Below, in pieces: positions 1 to 9,537 of a stretch of 28,735 nucleotides of DNA. The stretch is from Gracilaria caudata. Its lineage: Eukaryota > Rhodophyta > Florideophyceae > Gracilariales > Gracilariaceae. The notes beneath the pieces are model-generated. The model ran no database searches, had not been told where the DNA came from, and saw only the letters and a list, made by a program, of their open reading frames with translations. The stretch covers positions 1-28,735 of the forward strand of contig JASCIV010000253.1 of assembly GCA_030374735.1 (NCBI GenBank). The letters run 5' to 3'. Within the stretch, counting starts at the first letter, position 1, and every line of letters begins with the position of its first letter. The position numbers and the translations under genes were made by a program.

Positions 1-1460
1 GTCACGACCTGCGCCTTGGTGACGTGAGTCACGGCAAGGCCCTTATAATTTTTGACATGGCCTTATAATTTTTGGAAATGTAATATCAGGGCATTCAACC
101 TTGCATCAAATCAACATGGTTCGCGAGAATTGTAGCCTTTGAATTGAGATCCTCCTGTGTCATTCCAACCAGAAAGGCTCAAGGAGAGCTTTACTTAGAA
201 ACATGCCCCTTCTTTTGAGCTCCTCGCTTCTGCCAACGCGTGAGAAATGTCATGCTACGTCTTGAAGTCCACGGCAATTGACTGTTCTTTGTCCCCTGTT
301 CAATGTCAGGTTCCATTATGTCATTAGCCTTCGTAGCCAACGCTTGTAATGATACGTGCATGACTCACCCGCTCTCTCAGGCTGCAAGTTATCGTCGCGT
401 AACTCTCGCCATCATCTCTTCGAATGCAGCCAACATGTTCGTGCCATATGGCGCGCCTGCTTACTGTACATCGGCGACACACTGTGAATGCACAGCTTCT
501 GATGAGATGCCAAGTGGTTGACACAAAATCATATCCCTACGGCATACCCCTGTAGCGAATACTACGCCCTTGTTCACGGGCAGAATTAAATCTATCTCAC
601 CATAAATATCAAGTTCATCAAGTCCACTTCAATTTCGATCAGCTTCTGTTCCAAAACATTCGCTTGTCAGGTTTGATTCGCATCGTCTGAGGAGCTACGC
701 TTCGAATTGAGGAGTAGATGGTTCCATTAGTTTTTAGCTTTACAGCCTCATGTTGGTTTGTTTACCCTTGGGTACCATTACCAAAGGTAACTGAAATTGC
801 TGTTTCTGTATCGCATGCGTTTCAACAATAGCGGTTCACATGCAAAGAGATTTCATGGACACTGTTTCGCACAGTAATGCATCGCTTCGCAGAATTTCTC
901 CTTCATCCGCAACGTCGTTGTGCCTTGTGTTCACAAAATACAGCATCTTCGTCAGCATGAACCGGCAAGGTGAACATCTGGTTCCACTTGACAAGTATCT
1001 CAAAATCCAAAGCTTTATTCCTATACAACGAAAGCGGACGGGATTCCATGTTGTGCCGTCAACGGCCACTCAACGGCCACTCTTCTGTGTCTCCAGTGAA
1101 GTGACACGATGCAAAGTGTTGAGCAGGGTCTACAGCTACGTCTTGTTAAACTGATGCGCACTTGTGAATCTGTGAATCGTAATACACGAGCACAAGGTGC
1201 CTCCTGAATCGAACGCATCGTTGCTCGAATAGTTTTCATCTGCGGTTCCAGCGTCGTCCTCGATGTCTTTCGGAGTCCACATGACAAACAATCGACTCTC
1301 CATGGGCAACGAAACGCAACGAAATGTTGGTGCAAATGGTGCCAATCGTAAGGCTCTTCCAACGATGGAGGGTTAGAAGGTTAACCCTCTTAACGGAAAA
1401 TGGGATTAACTATTGTGGCAAGCTGAACAGAAGTTTACCAACGTCAAATAATTCTCACTT
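1..1460. other. No supported gene (intergenic or 3' flank)
   Basis: Only short open frames occur here, on both strands. None shows a recognisable domain, signal peptide or convincing codon bias. The stretch holds the small tandem repeat at 41-74 and a palindromic tract at 763-789 (tacccttggg...ccaaaggta). A gene with many small exons cannot be ruled out by eye. Confidence 0.5.
41..74. repeat. Two-copy 20-bp-period tandem repeat
   Basis: The 14-mer ccttataatttttg occurs at 41-54 and again at 61-74, giving a direct tandem duplication with a 20-bp period. It is A+T-rich and lies in a stretch with no gene. No function is visible. Confidence 0.7.
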
Positions 1461-1934
1461 TCACACACGCTCTTCCAACAAAGCGCATGCCGAGACCGTG
1501 CACACAAATCCGGAGAACGCCAAGAACACTCGAACAGCATGTTTCTGAGCCCACGACTTAATCAGAGCTTTCACCTCATCTTCCTCCTTCTGATCTACGG
1601 GGGTTGCACAAGTTAACAATTTCTTGTTTGTCGGCATGATAGTAATAGCCGTAAACGGCGCTAACAACGCGAAGGGCAAAGCAGCACCGAGATAGAACGA
1701 CTTGCCAGTGAGTCGTGAACATGCGATTAACGTGGGAACCAACAGCATACCGGCTGGTTTGAAAAGTCCCATTGCGGATGGAAATGTGGTGCGCCAATGT
1801 TGTAGTTGATCGGCAGCGGATAGCTTTGAGCGTGATGGTGCTTCAACAAGGGTGATATACGACATTCCACCGGCCGTAAGTCCCGTCCCTATTGCCGTGG
1901 CCACTTCAAGGAGGCGGACGTACGTTATACCCAT
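1461..1934 (-). CDS. DUF1772-family small integral membrane protein
   Basis: This 157-residue protein is small and hydrophobic, with about four membrane segments, and it resembles the DUF1772 (anthrone oxygenase-like) family. Family-like signs are an N-terminal hydrophobic helix with Gly/Ala spacing, a VEAPSR segment after it, and a central PFTAITIMPTNKKLL stretch. That stretch matches the family pattern 'Pf T..i.PtN..L'. Near the C-terminus a W-x3-H-x2-R motif (WAQKHAVR) precedes the last hydrophobic helix. DUF1772 proteins are usually about 150 residues, so the length fits. The longer frame opens with TTG; I start at the first ATG (1934), two codons later. Some relatives oxidise anthrones in polyketide pathways, but most are uncharacterised, so no reaction is assigned here. 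The neighbours give no metabolic clue. Confidence 0.8.
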   Translation of the reverse strand: MGITYVRLLEVATAIGTGLTAGGMSYITLVEAPSRSKLSAADQLQHWRTTFPSAMGLFKPAGMLLVPTLIACSRLTGKSFYLGAALPFALLAPFTAITIMPTNKKLLTCATPVDQKEEDEVKALIKSWAQKHAVRVFLAFSGFVCTVSACALLEERV

Positions 1935-2152
1935 TATCAAGATAGTTCTTAAGCAACCGATGGAGATCGTTCTCTCTGCAGTCCAGGGGGCGGGCTCGGA
2001 CTAAGTACGGCTCAACCACGGTTCATACCCGTGAAGAAGAGGACCGGGAACACAAGAGCTTTTTGTCCTCGCTAAATTTCAGCTCAATCTCAAGATTACC
2101 TTTATATCGGATTCAGCAATTTGATTCGCTTGTTTGGATTTTTGCTGGGTGA

Positions 2153-2167
2153 GTCACACAGTGTGAC
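2153..2167. repeat. Perfect 7-bp palindrome
   Basis: The sequence gtcacac-a-gtgtgac is a perfect inverted repeat with a single central base. It lies about 220 bp upstream of the DUF1772 start. It could be a dimeric transcription-factor site, but that is only inference. Confidence 0.4.
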
Positions 2168-2723
2168 ATGATGTCTCGTACAATCTCGCAGCAACCTTCT
2201 GTTTTGTTTTGTAGGCTGTATCTATGGAATCGAGTTCTCGAGTCCAGATGCTCCACGATGAGTTTTGTCTGTCATCTGCAGTTTCCCCTCATTTTGATAG
2301 ACCAAACATTGAAGAGCTTACTGGAGTGCTCTGGCGCTGCACAAAAACCTATTGAGTCGCGCCGTCTTGGATATGGAGAATCATCTTTTCCATCACAAGA
2401 AAGACCAGCTGATCGTATGATGGGACGCTTCGAGCCACGACTTCTCAAAGTACCAACAAGTTATAGCTCGTACTCCATGTTCTTCGTGATATACCTCAAG
2501 TCGGAGCTGCGAAAACTGAGCTGAATTGCGTTTTGGCTAGTTTTTATGCAGCACACCTGTAGAACGCACTCCGTGCTCTCTTCAGGTTGCTGCTAATGAT
2601 ATCTTCACGTGGATATGGTTAACTTTATTAACAATCTAACTAACAAGGCGTAAGTCCCATGTGGTTGATCACACAGGACTTGTCACAAGACTAGTCACAC
2701 TCTGATGTCATGCGAGAGTTTGT

Positions 2724-2751
2724 CTGTAACCGGTAATCGATAAGGTTACAG
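2724..2751. repeat. 8-bp stem hairpin
   Basis: The arms ctgtaacc and ggttacag pair perfectly around a 12-base loop. No open frame runs through it convincingly, and no function is assigned. Confidence 0.4.
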
Positions 2752-3601
2752 GGGTAAGATGCACGACAGCTCTTAGTTCATCATGAGGATGAAAAGGTGT
2801 TTGATCACGCTGGTTCAGATCGATCAAAGCACGTGCAGACCAAGATATTCACCGCAGAAGCGTAATGGAGAGGACTCTTGAGAGACTCGGACGTTCCGAG
2901 TGATTCCCTGTATTCAAAGCTGACGTGTCACGCCTAACCCGACATGTATCTACGAAGGTATGCAGCCTTCGTGTTTCCGTCGCCGAAAGCCGACATTGAG
3001 CAAAGTTCGAAGCCAATGCAGAGATATCCACAGCTTGCTCCGCAGTTCTGAGAGGGAGAGGGGGTTTTTGCTTTGCCATCACAGCTGATATCGAGAACTG
3101 TGAGATGACATTTTTGTCTTCCAACAGCGTGCCCAATCTCAGCGCCTTTTTGCAAAACATCCTTACTGTGGTTTGTACTGGCTAAAGTCAAACAAAAATG
3201 TCCCTTGCGCAACCCCACGGTTAAAGCTGTCGTCAAAGGTTTGCATCTCAACACATGAGAACAGCTATATCTGATGATTGGGCTTTGATGTGCGGACTCG
3301 GCAGATTATCGTCAAAGTCGACGAGTATCATGTCTCTCTACTACAACAGCTGGGTAAGGAACGACGTACATGAAGTGCGGGTGAGCAAAACTGATCGACA
3401 GTCCTCGGCGCTGCTCAGTTGTAGCGTTCTATTACGCGCTCTTGCTCTTGCATGTCACCTGAGGAATACAAGCGATGAAACAAAAACAGAAAACAATGAG
3501 AACTCAAATCAAACCCCAGCTTCCTTGTGATCGACCACCTCTTGAATCTTATCTCATGTCCTCCGACAGCCGCACACCGCCTCTTTATTCATAATAAATG
3601 G

Positions 3602-5839
3602 TCATTCTGCGACAGCGGAAGCGCTACGGGCTTTCACGTTGTCATCCATCATGCTCACGTCTGCCTTCACATCAGGCGGCGACGAATGAATGGTTGCGTT
3701 CGTGTTAACTCCGGAACTCTGCTTGATCGCTTCAAGCATCGCCGGGCTAACAATCACAGCGGTTGCCTCTGGTCCGAAGCACCTCTTCAACACCTTCTGC
3801 GCCCGTATTGCAGACTCAGCAGCCCGTCTACTCAAGAACGTCAGAAGCCACTCATTCTTGCCAAAGTGCTCTGCACGTTCTGTATCGTGGAACGCTGACG
3901 CAGCTCCATCAGCTAGGACATCATCTTTTGCCGCTCTCACAAGTACCTGCTTCGGTCGGTTATCCACCCTGTATGCACTCGCTGCAGGAGCAAACCGTTT
4001 CATCGCTTCTGGCTTAGGTGTTGCCAATGGCTTCGGTTTCAGTTCTTGTTGCACCCTTAACGTCTCTTCTTGAATTGCAGCCAACTCATTCTTCATCCTC
4101 AGCTTCTCCTCGTCGCTCGCATTCGGTATCTTTGCAAAGATATCGTGCTGACGAGCCAAAAGTTGTTGCTTCCGTGTTGTGAGCTCCGCGATACGTTCAT
4201 CTTGCTGACGTCGTAGTTCGGCAATTTGTTCCTTCTTGCGGCGAAGGTCCTCCTCTGCTTCCTTCATTTTGCGTTCTTTCTCTTCGACTGCCTCTCTGAT
4301 TTTCTTTTCCTTTTCTATATCAAAGCGTGCTTTGTGATCCACAGGTGTAGACCTAGTCTCTACTTTAGGCGGAGAAGATGGGGCCTTATTCTCCTCCTCA
4401 CGAGCATGCTTTTTCCCTTGCTCGTCCTCTATTAACGTACCATCATCTGTTAACCGCAAGCCCGCTTCTGCAAAGTCGGATTCTCGCGCCCATCGGAGCC
4501 TAATGTGGCGATTACCCATCACAGCATCCACTGAAGACAAGGCATGGTGCGCAGATTCACGCCGGTCAAACAAGATAAACGCCTTGTCAGGAGGAAAGCG
4601 TTGCACGTCCCTCAGCATCCCATATCGTTGGAAGAACGCGTAGATAGGCCCAATCATCATCTTATCGTCAGGAATGTACATGGCAATAAGAATAAAGTGT
4701 TTGTGCTTCGAGTTTGAGGGGTTACTGACGCCATTTTGTGGTAAGGGTCTGCCTGATTCACGTCCTCGGAATGCACCACGCCCTCGACCACCGGCACCAC
4801 CGGCACCACCGGCGCCACCGCCACCGCTCATGTTCGGTAATAGATGCGGTGGAGGCGGAAGCATACCATGAAAGGGCGGGGGTATGAGACCCATCTGGGC
4901 AGCAACAATGTTATGCGCCCAAGGTGGGGGTGCCTTCCCATTCTGATCGAAAGCCGGAGCTGGGATACGCGCAGTGCGATCGTCCCGTCTTGATCGATCA
5001 TCCATCATACGTTGTCGGTCAAAGTTGTCACTTCTACGCCGACCTCCATCCTGCCCACGTCGATGTTTAGCATCCCGTTCATCTGGTTCGCGACGGTCAC
5101 GCATATCCATGGGCTCGTCTCGCGGTCTTTTAACGTTACGCGAACCCAAGCGATCCCACACATCGCCCGACGTAGAGCGCATACCACGTGAGACAGCATT
5201 TTGTCGATCGCGTTCACGCTCGCGGTCACGAGAAGTGCGAGGTTGCGGCCGCGTTTCACGTGGATCGCGTGAGATTTTGGGATCGCGCGGGCGTTGACGT
5301 TTATGTTGCTCCCTCGGATCCTCGGCACGGTCGCCTAAACGTTCCATGACAGTCTGTCTGGAAGGACGTCTTTCCTGACGATCCGGGCGACGTTGAGGGG
5401 GTTCGAGCCGTTCATTGTCAACACGACTCTTCTCAGCTCGATCTCTCCGCGGGGAGCGACGACGCGATTCAGAAAGAGGCTGTCGTAGTTTCTCGTCCAC
5501 ATGTGAAGGCCTCGCGTTTGACTGCTGTGCAACACTGGCCGACTCATTGTGCACAGCGGCGGAAGCTCGCACGGGCACAGTAGAAGCGGAGGTTGCAGGG
5601 GCAGTGGAAGGCGAGAGATGTCGCATCAGCGCATCTACAAAAGCTGCGGCGGCAGAGTCGGCAAGAAAATCATGAAGGTCGCGAGTGACCTGCGCGCGAA
5701 GGAGGTCCGGGTCTCCGTTCTCGGCGTCTCGATTGTTCTCGATAACGGCGTCGATATACTGGCCGAGCGCCTCGGCATCGCCCTCAAAGTTGAGCTCCCG
5801 CAGCTTCGCGACGGACCAGGCGCGCGCGGAGGTGGCCAT
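3602..5839 (-). CDS. RBM26/RBM27-like RNA-binding protein (PWI-like, RRM, coiled coil)
   Basis: This 745-residue protein has the domain order of the RBM26/RBM27 family, nuclear RNA-binding proteins linked in animals to poly(A)-RNA decay adaptors. Residues 1-75 form an alpha-helical PWI-like domain starting MATSARAWSVAKLREL. Residues 80-330 are a charged Arg/Asp/Glu/Ser tract typical of RNA-processing factors. A Gly-rich/RGRG stretch follows, then an RRM at about 379-455 (HFILIAMYIP as RNP2-like, KAFILF as RNP1-like). A long Lys/Glu coiled coil spans about 506-600, and an RRM-like domain about 630-700 (NEWLLTF). I see no CCCH zinc finger, which animal RBM26/27 have between the PWI and RRM domains. 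The frame stays open 241 codons further upstream, but that part crosses the divergent TRAP-beta gene and looks like 5' flank. The ATG at 5839 begins the PWI-like domain directly. Confidence 0.82.
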   Translation of the reverse strand: MATSARAWSVAKLRELNFEGDAEALGQYIDAVIENNRDAENGDPDLLRAQVTRDLHDFLADSAAAAFVDALMRHLSPSTAPATSASTVPVRASAAVHNESASVAQQSNARPSHVDEKLRQPLSESRRRSPRRDRAEKSRVDNERLEPPQRRPDRQERRPSRQTVMERLGDRAEDPREQHKRQRPRDPKISRDPRETRPQPRTSRDRERERDRQNAVSRGMRSTSGDVWDRLGSRNVKRPRDEPMDMRDRREPDERDAKHRRGQDGGRRRSDNFDRQRMMDDRSRRDDRTARIPAPAFDQNGKAPPPWAHNIVAAQMGLIPPPFHGMLPPPPHLLPNMSGGGGAGGAGGAGGRGRGAFRGRESGRPLPQNGVSNPSNSKHKHFILIAMYIPDDKMMIGPIYAFFQRYGMLRDVQRFPPDKAFILFDRRESAHHALSSVDAVMGNRHIRLRWARESDFAEAGLRLTDDGTLIEDEQGKKHAREEENKAPSSPPKVETRSTPVDHKARFDIEKEKKIREAVEEKERKMKEAEEDLRRKKEQIAELRRQQDERIAELTTRKQQLLARQHDIFAKIPNASDEEKLRMKNELAAIQEETLRVQQELKPKPLATPKPEAMKRFAPAASAYRVDNRPKQVLVRAAKDDVLADGAASAFHDTERAEHFGKNEWLLTFLSRRAAESAIRAQKVLKRCFGPEATAVIVSPAMLEAIKQSSGVNTNATIHSSPPDVKADVSMMDDNVKARSASAVAE
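4788..4826. repeat. 9-bp microsatellite in the RBM26/27-like gene
   Basis: Repeated ccaccggca-type units on the plus strand encode the Gly-Gly-Ala-Gly-Gly-Ala run on the minus strand, just before the RGRG motif. It is a low-complexity linker and may vary in length. Confidence 0.7.
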
Positions 5840-6337
5840 CGTCGAAGGTGCGAGCGGGAAGGGAAAAGGAAGCGCGCAAGACGGAGGTGCGGCGAAAACA
5901 AACGCGCGAACAATGCCTTGCGCAGCGGACGGAGGAGAGGAAAATGGGCAACAAGCTGCGGGGGGAGGCGCGCGGTGATTCGGACGACGAGAGCCGGGAC
6001 GAGCGCGTGTGTTGTAGATATAGCGGGGCGGAAACGCGAACCTGTTCGGGTGCCTGGCAGATGGCGCTGTGACGCGGTCGCCGTGGCGGCGCGAGCGCAA
6101 CGCCGAGGCGTCAACTTCAACTTGTTTGGAAGTTGAAATTTTGGGCGCCAGTTCCACTTGGCAGCGGTCCTCCACCGCGCCACGTGGCGACGTGTAGCGC
6201 AATCGGGCGTTTGATCGAAGTGGATTGACATAGTCGCCGACCGCACGTCCCCGTCGCGTCGACGCGCTCGGCGACGGATGCATCAACGCATGACGGGCGC
6301 GATGACCGGCGCGAGAACGGGCGCGAGAACGGGCGCG
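5840..6337. promoter_or_regulatory. Divergent intergenic region between RBM26/27-like and TRAP-beta genes
   Basis: About 0.5 kb of G+C-rich DNA separates the two divergent start codons, so it should contain both core promoters. No TATA-like box is obvious. Its 3' end carries four 12-bp tandem units (6292-6339) that run into the TRAP-beta start. The region is open on both strands because it has few A/T-rich stop codons, which explains the misleadingly long frames across it. Confidence 0.5.
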
Positions 6338-6339
6338 AT
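6292..6339 (+). repeat. Four tandem 12-bp repeats at the TRAP-beta start
   Basis: Four units of roughly RACGGGCGCGAK are adjacent at 6292-6303, 6304-6315, 6316-6327 and 6328-6339. In the TRAP-beta frame they encode four copies of Thr-Gly-Ala-(Met/Arg). The last unit supplies the ATG chosen as the start. Confidence 0.8.
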
Positions 6340-6975
6340 GAAGGCTGTTTGCGGGCGCTTTGCGTTGGGCGTCGCCTTGGCCGCGCTGCTTTCCCTGGCT
6401 CGCGCAGACCATCAGCCGCCGCAGCGCGCGCTGCTCGCGCTGTACCGCGACATGGACGGCGATCTCGTCGCGTCGCGAAATGTCACCGTCACTTATCACG
6501 TGCACAACGTTGGTTTGAGGTACGTCTCCTCGTCGGCCGGTCCGTCTTGCGCTTTCTGTCACTCACATTAAGTTCATGTAGTTCCGCCGAACAAGTCTCT
6601 CTCAAGGATCTGTCCTTTCCGGCGTCGCGATTCCTCACCTTCGATGCCGTCGCCAGGAAAACGTGGGACGCCATTGCCCCGGGCGAATCACACACCCATC
6701 AGTTGATTGTTGCGCCGTTGCGAGCCGGGGAGCTTTTCGTGTCGCCTGCCAGTGTGTCTTACAACGATGATGGCGAGCAGCGTGTTACGAAGCTGGCTGT
6801 CGACGATGTGCTACGGGTTGAGGATCTCATATCGTACAAGCGTCGAACCGATACACATACCATTGAATGGGCTTTGTATGCGGTCGCGTTCCTTTTGCTC
6901 AGTGTTGCCCCATACTCCTTCAGCATCTTCTTGCAACGTGGCCTTAACCAGTCTTCCACTAAGAAAAAGAACTAA
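6338..6975 (+). CDS. Translocon-associated protein subunit beta (TRAP-beta/SSR2), one intron
   Basis: TRAP-beta is a single-pass ER membrane protein of the complex that assists Sec61 protein translocation. The spliced product (6338-6519 joined to 6582-6975) is 191 residues, close to the ~183 of animal SSR2. It starts with a signal peptide (MKAVCGRFALGVALAALLSLARA). A lumenal beta-rich domain follows, with TRAP-beta-like features: YHVHNVG, then a SSAEQVSL-type segment across the splice site, SFP, and later WDAIAPGES with H-x-L-x-V-x-P-L-x-A-G. A membrane helix (IEWALYAVAFLLLS) and a short cytosolic tail ending KKKN come last. In-frame ATGs also lie at 6278, 6290 and 6302. I chose 6338 because it puts the hydrophobic signal core at the N-terminus and gives the family length. 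The intron keeps the frame and removes a stop-containing stretch. Confidence 0.88.
6520..6581 (+). other. 62-nt spliceosomal intron in TRAP-beta
   Basis: The donor gtacgt follows exon sequence ending ttgag, and the acceptor is atgtag before ttccgcc. Splicing occurs after the second base of a codon and restores the TRAP-beta reading as GL-S-SAEQ. Without splicing the frame hits a stop within the intron. Confidence 0.85.
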
Positions 6976-7261
6976 TTTACGAGAACCCCGTAAACATGCA
7001 ACACAAACTCACTCGTTGCCGCCTCATTCCCATCTCCCAAACCGCTGCGAAACCTATCTGGGGCATGTACTTCCCGACAATCTCTAACATCAAAATACAC
7101 ACCCCAAGCACCTGTACAAGAAAACGAAACCTTGTCTACACAAAAACTACAGTGCCAGGTCTAGCTGTACTATCTATGATATCGAATGAATTAAGTTCTA
7201 CGCGTCTCACCTCATCTTCGGAATTTCCGATCTATAAAGTTCCCAACGTGTGGTGCCCACT

Positions 7262-8059
7262 TCACACTGCAACAGCGTGTTCTTCTTCGTTCTCTACCGT
7301 CGCTGGCTGAGGCGCCACTGGCTGTTCAGTAGGCACATCTGGGATCTTTTCCACGCTTTCCTCATGCCTTTGTTCTTTAGGGGATGTTTCGAACTCCTTC
7401 GCAAGCTCAGAAAGTTCGCCCTCAATCTGCTCATCCGTCATAGTATCCTCCTCCTCTTCTAGAACCTTCCCTATGTAATTTACATAGTCCACTGCCTCCT
7501 TCCTGTCAGTCAATGCATTGTGTACTCGTTCAGCGCTCAAGTCTTTAGTAATTTCATTGATTGCCGCAGTACCTTGCTCTAAAGCTGCCAGAAACTTCGC
7601 GTTATCAGCTGCGGTATCTATCGAATCAATCATGTCCATGACTCGTTTCAACATTGTCTCCGACTTTTCAATCCTCGATTGTGACAGCTTCCGTTTTCGT
7701 AGAAGAACTCTTGCCGACGCTAATTTCCCTTCTTGCTTCATCTTTAGAGCCAATAGTGCATCCTCTCGCATAACCTCTTCCGATAACGTAATGTTTGTTA
7801 CAAGTTTGTCTCGCATGTTTTTGACTTTCAATTCAGCCCGTTCTCGCTCTCCAACGACTACTTCAGGACGGGGAACGGCAACTACATTTGATACATTTTG
7901 TTCCCTGTTAGATGCTGAGTGTTGAGATACCACCTCCGGTCGCTCTGTCGCACTGTGTACCACTACCGAAGGTTTGCCCGACGGCCTTGCAGTCTCCCCT
8001 GCACTTTTAGCATTATTGGATCCGACTGGAACTTGCTCCTTTGACTCAAAGCAGCCCAT
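7262..8059 (-). CDS. ESCRT-III subunit VPS20/CHMP6 (Snf7 family)
   Basis: VPS20/CHMP6 bridges ESCRT-II to Snf7 polymers on endosomes and other membranes. The 265-residue protein starts MGCFES. Gly2 with Ser6 fits N-myristoylation, known for CHMP6, and Cys3 could be palmitoylated. The Snf7 helical core begins near residue 73 with an ELKVKNMRDKL helix, followed by a basic helix rich in Ala/Leu/Arg (ARVLLRKRKLSQSRIEK, comparable to the KLLLKKKRYQE-type helix of CHMP6). The acidic C-terminal part has EAVDYVNYIGKVLEEE, which resembles EAVEYQRQIDELL. The protein is longer than CHMP6 (~200) because of a Ser/Val-rich insert at about residues 8-70 and an acidic Pro/Glu tail after about 220. It converges with TRAP-beta; the start is the only ATG that gives the myristoylation motif. 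Confidence 0.85.
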   Translation of the reverse strand: MGCFESKEQVPVGSNNAKSAGETARPSGKPSVVVHSATERPEVVSQHSASNREQNVSNVVAVPRPEVVVGERERAELKVKNMRDKLVTNITLSEEVMREDALLALKMKQEGKLASARVLLRKRKLSQSRIEKSETMLKRVMDMIDSIDTAADNAKFLAALEQGTAAINEITKDLSAERVHNALTDRKEAVDYVNYIGKVLEEEEDTMTDEQIEGELSELAKEFETSPKEQRHEESVEKIPDVPTEQPVAPQPATVENEEEHAVAV

Positions 8060-8489
8060 AACGAAACAAAATCTGCTTTAAGACAGAATGACCAGAAGCA
8101 ACCGTTACAACAAATACTTAGTTCGAAGGAAACGCTTCGACCACGACCTCGCCTTACTTTAGCGGATCTGGATAGTGAGAGCTTCTCTACTTCATGATCT
8201 TACCTTGCTCATACTCTGTATTGGATTCGAAATGGGGTCTTACTGAAGGACTTGCACCAGTCACACCAGACCAGGATTTTGTCGGTGAGCGGCAAGACCT
8301 GGAGCACCCGTCTCAAAGCAACGCACTGCTGGGCAGGCCCTAGATGACATCATCAACAATGTGTTAGTTTAAAAATAGAACGTTTTCACGTAAAAGCTCG
8401 ATTGCCTTTTTCATTGCAGTTTCAACTCCGATATTGCCATTTTCCACTATACAAGGGTAGCGAACGCTATCCCTCGGTTATCCTTAGGA

Positions 8490-8551
8490 TACCCTTGGTA
8501 GTTCGAACTTCGAAGTAGAAACTTCAAACCTCACCTCTTCTACCAAGGGTA
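8490..8551. repeat. 12-bp inverted repeat with 38-bp spacer
   Basis: The arm tacccttggtag (8490-8501) is the exact reverse complement of ctaccaagggta (8540-8551). A third related copy, caagggta, lies at 8452-8459. The spacer contains ttcgaacttcgaa, itself nearly palindromic. Confidence 0.7.
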
Positions 8552-9537
8552 GTGGCACCATTGGAGGCTCGAATTTCGAGGTATATACGCATGTCCCTTT
8601 CGCACTGTGTCTCCAATCTCGATAAAAGCGAAATGGAGTTGCACTCGGGATTTCGAAGAAAGCTACACCGAGAGCGTCGATGTTGTCCTAACCTAACGCA
8701 ACTATGGTTAGAGAAGCTCTTTGGCCTCTTTGGAAGAACGAAACACTTTGCGCAAGAGACCTTTAACGCTTTGGAGTTGGGAAAGTTATAAGGAAACAAA
8801 GAACCTTTCTGCCTCCCGTTCATAGCAACTCCTTCCAGAGCTTTTATATCGAGTAGTTGCTCCTTTAACGCTCAAACAACCGAAGTTGCTGGTTTCCTGA
8901 AATTGGAAACTGATCAATGCTGCAATGCCCACTAACTGACGCTTCCCGTTGTGAAGAAATGCCGTCGCGCCTCAGTCAAGAACCAGATCTTTTGAAGTTT
9001 AAGAAGTTAATTGCCTAGAAGTTTTAAGCTCCTCCGTAGAGAAGAGGAAGTCTAATTTTTAAGAACAGTTATCTATCAGCTTCTTCTATGCAAGCACATA
9101 ACTGTCAACGTCGTAGTTGTTCGTTGAAGAACTTTTCGTTCGTTAGCAAGACTGAAACATTCTTGTTTTGCGGACATGTCAGCAACTTGGTTCCTACTTT
9201 CTTGTCTCGAAGGTGGCAATTACTACTTACAGCTATGTGGCCATTACACTTTAGTTCGCGTGCTGTAGATCAAGATATATAAGATACCTTCATACTATGA
9301 AGTTCATAGATGTCTTGTCGTAATCCCCGTTCCAGTCGAGAACGACAACATAGTGCCAGTGAAGTGGTGACTCTTTGATTGAGCAGTTGTAAGAATCTGA
9401 TACGGATCGCATGGACAAACCAGCTGGAGAGTATAAAAACGCGCTTGGGTTTGCGCGCTTCGTCTCCTTCCTGCCCTCACAGTTAGAAAGTCCAAAAAGA
9501 AGCGGAGATTTAGAAACTAGTAGACATCGTGCAGAAT

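Larger units (their letters stand above)
1935..3601. other. No supported gene; short palindromes present
   Basis: Open frames up to about 118 codons occur (2168-2524 plus, 2849-3160 minus). They look like chance frames with mixed composition and no recognisable domain. Two short palindromes are visible at 2153-2167 and 2724-2751. The stretch is both the upstream flank of the DUF1772 gene and the downstream flank of the RNA-binding protein gene. Confidence 0.5.

Noticed and set aside
2018..2034. tRNA T-arm-like sequence cacgg-ttcatac-ccgtg
   Set aside because: The conserved A58 position is T, no matching acceptor stem is found upstream, and no D or anticodon arm fits.
2168..2524. 118-codon plus-strand frame
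   Set aside because: No homology recognised, no codon bias and no signal or domain; consistent with chance.
2849..3254. Overlapping 103- and 106-codon minus-strand frames
   Set aside because: Two overlapping frames of similar length with no domain and no preference for one register; most likely non-coding.
5840..6562. 241-codon in-frame extension upstream of the RBM26/27-like start
   Set aside because: It overlaps TRAP-beta exon 1 on the other strand, is Arg/Pro/Ala-rich without a domain, and G+C-rich DNA here has few stops. The ATG at 5839 begins the PWI-like domain.
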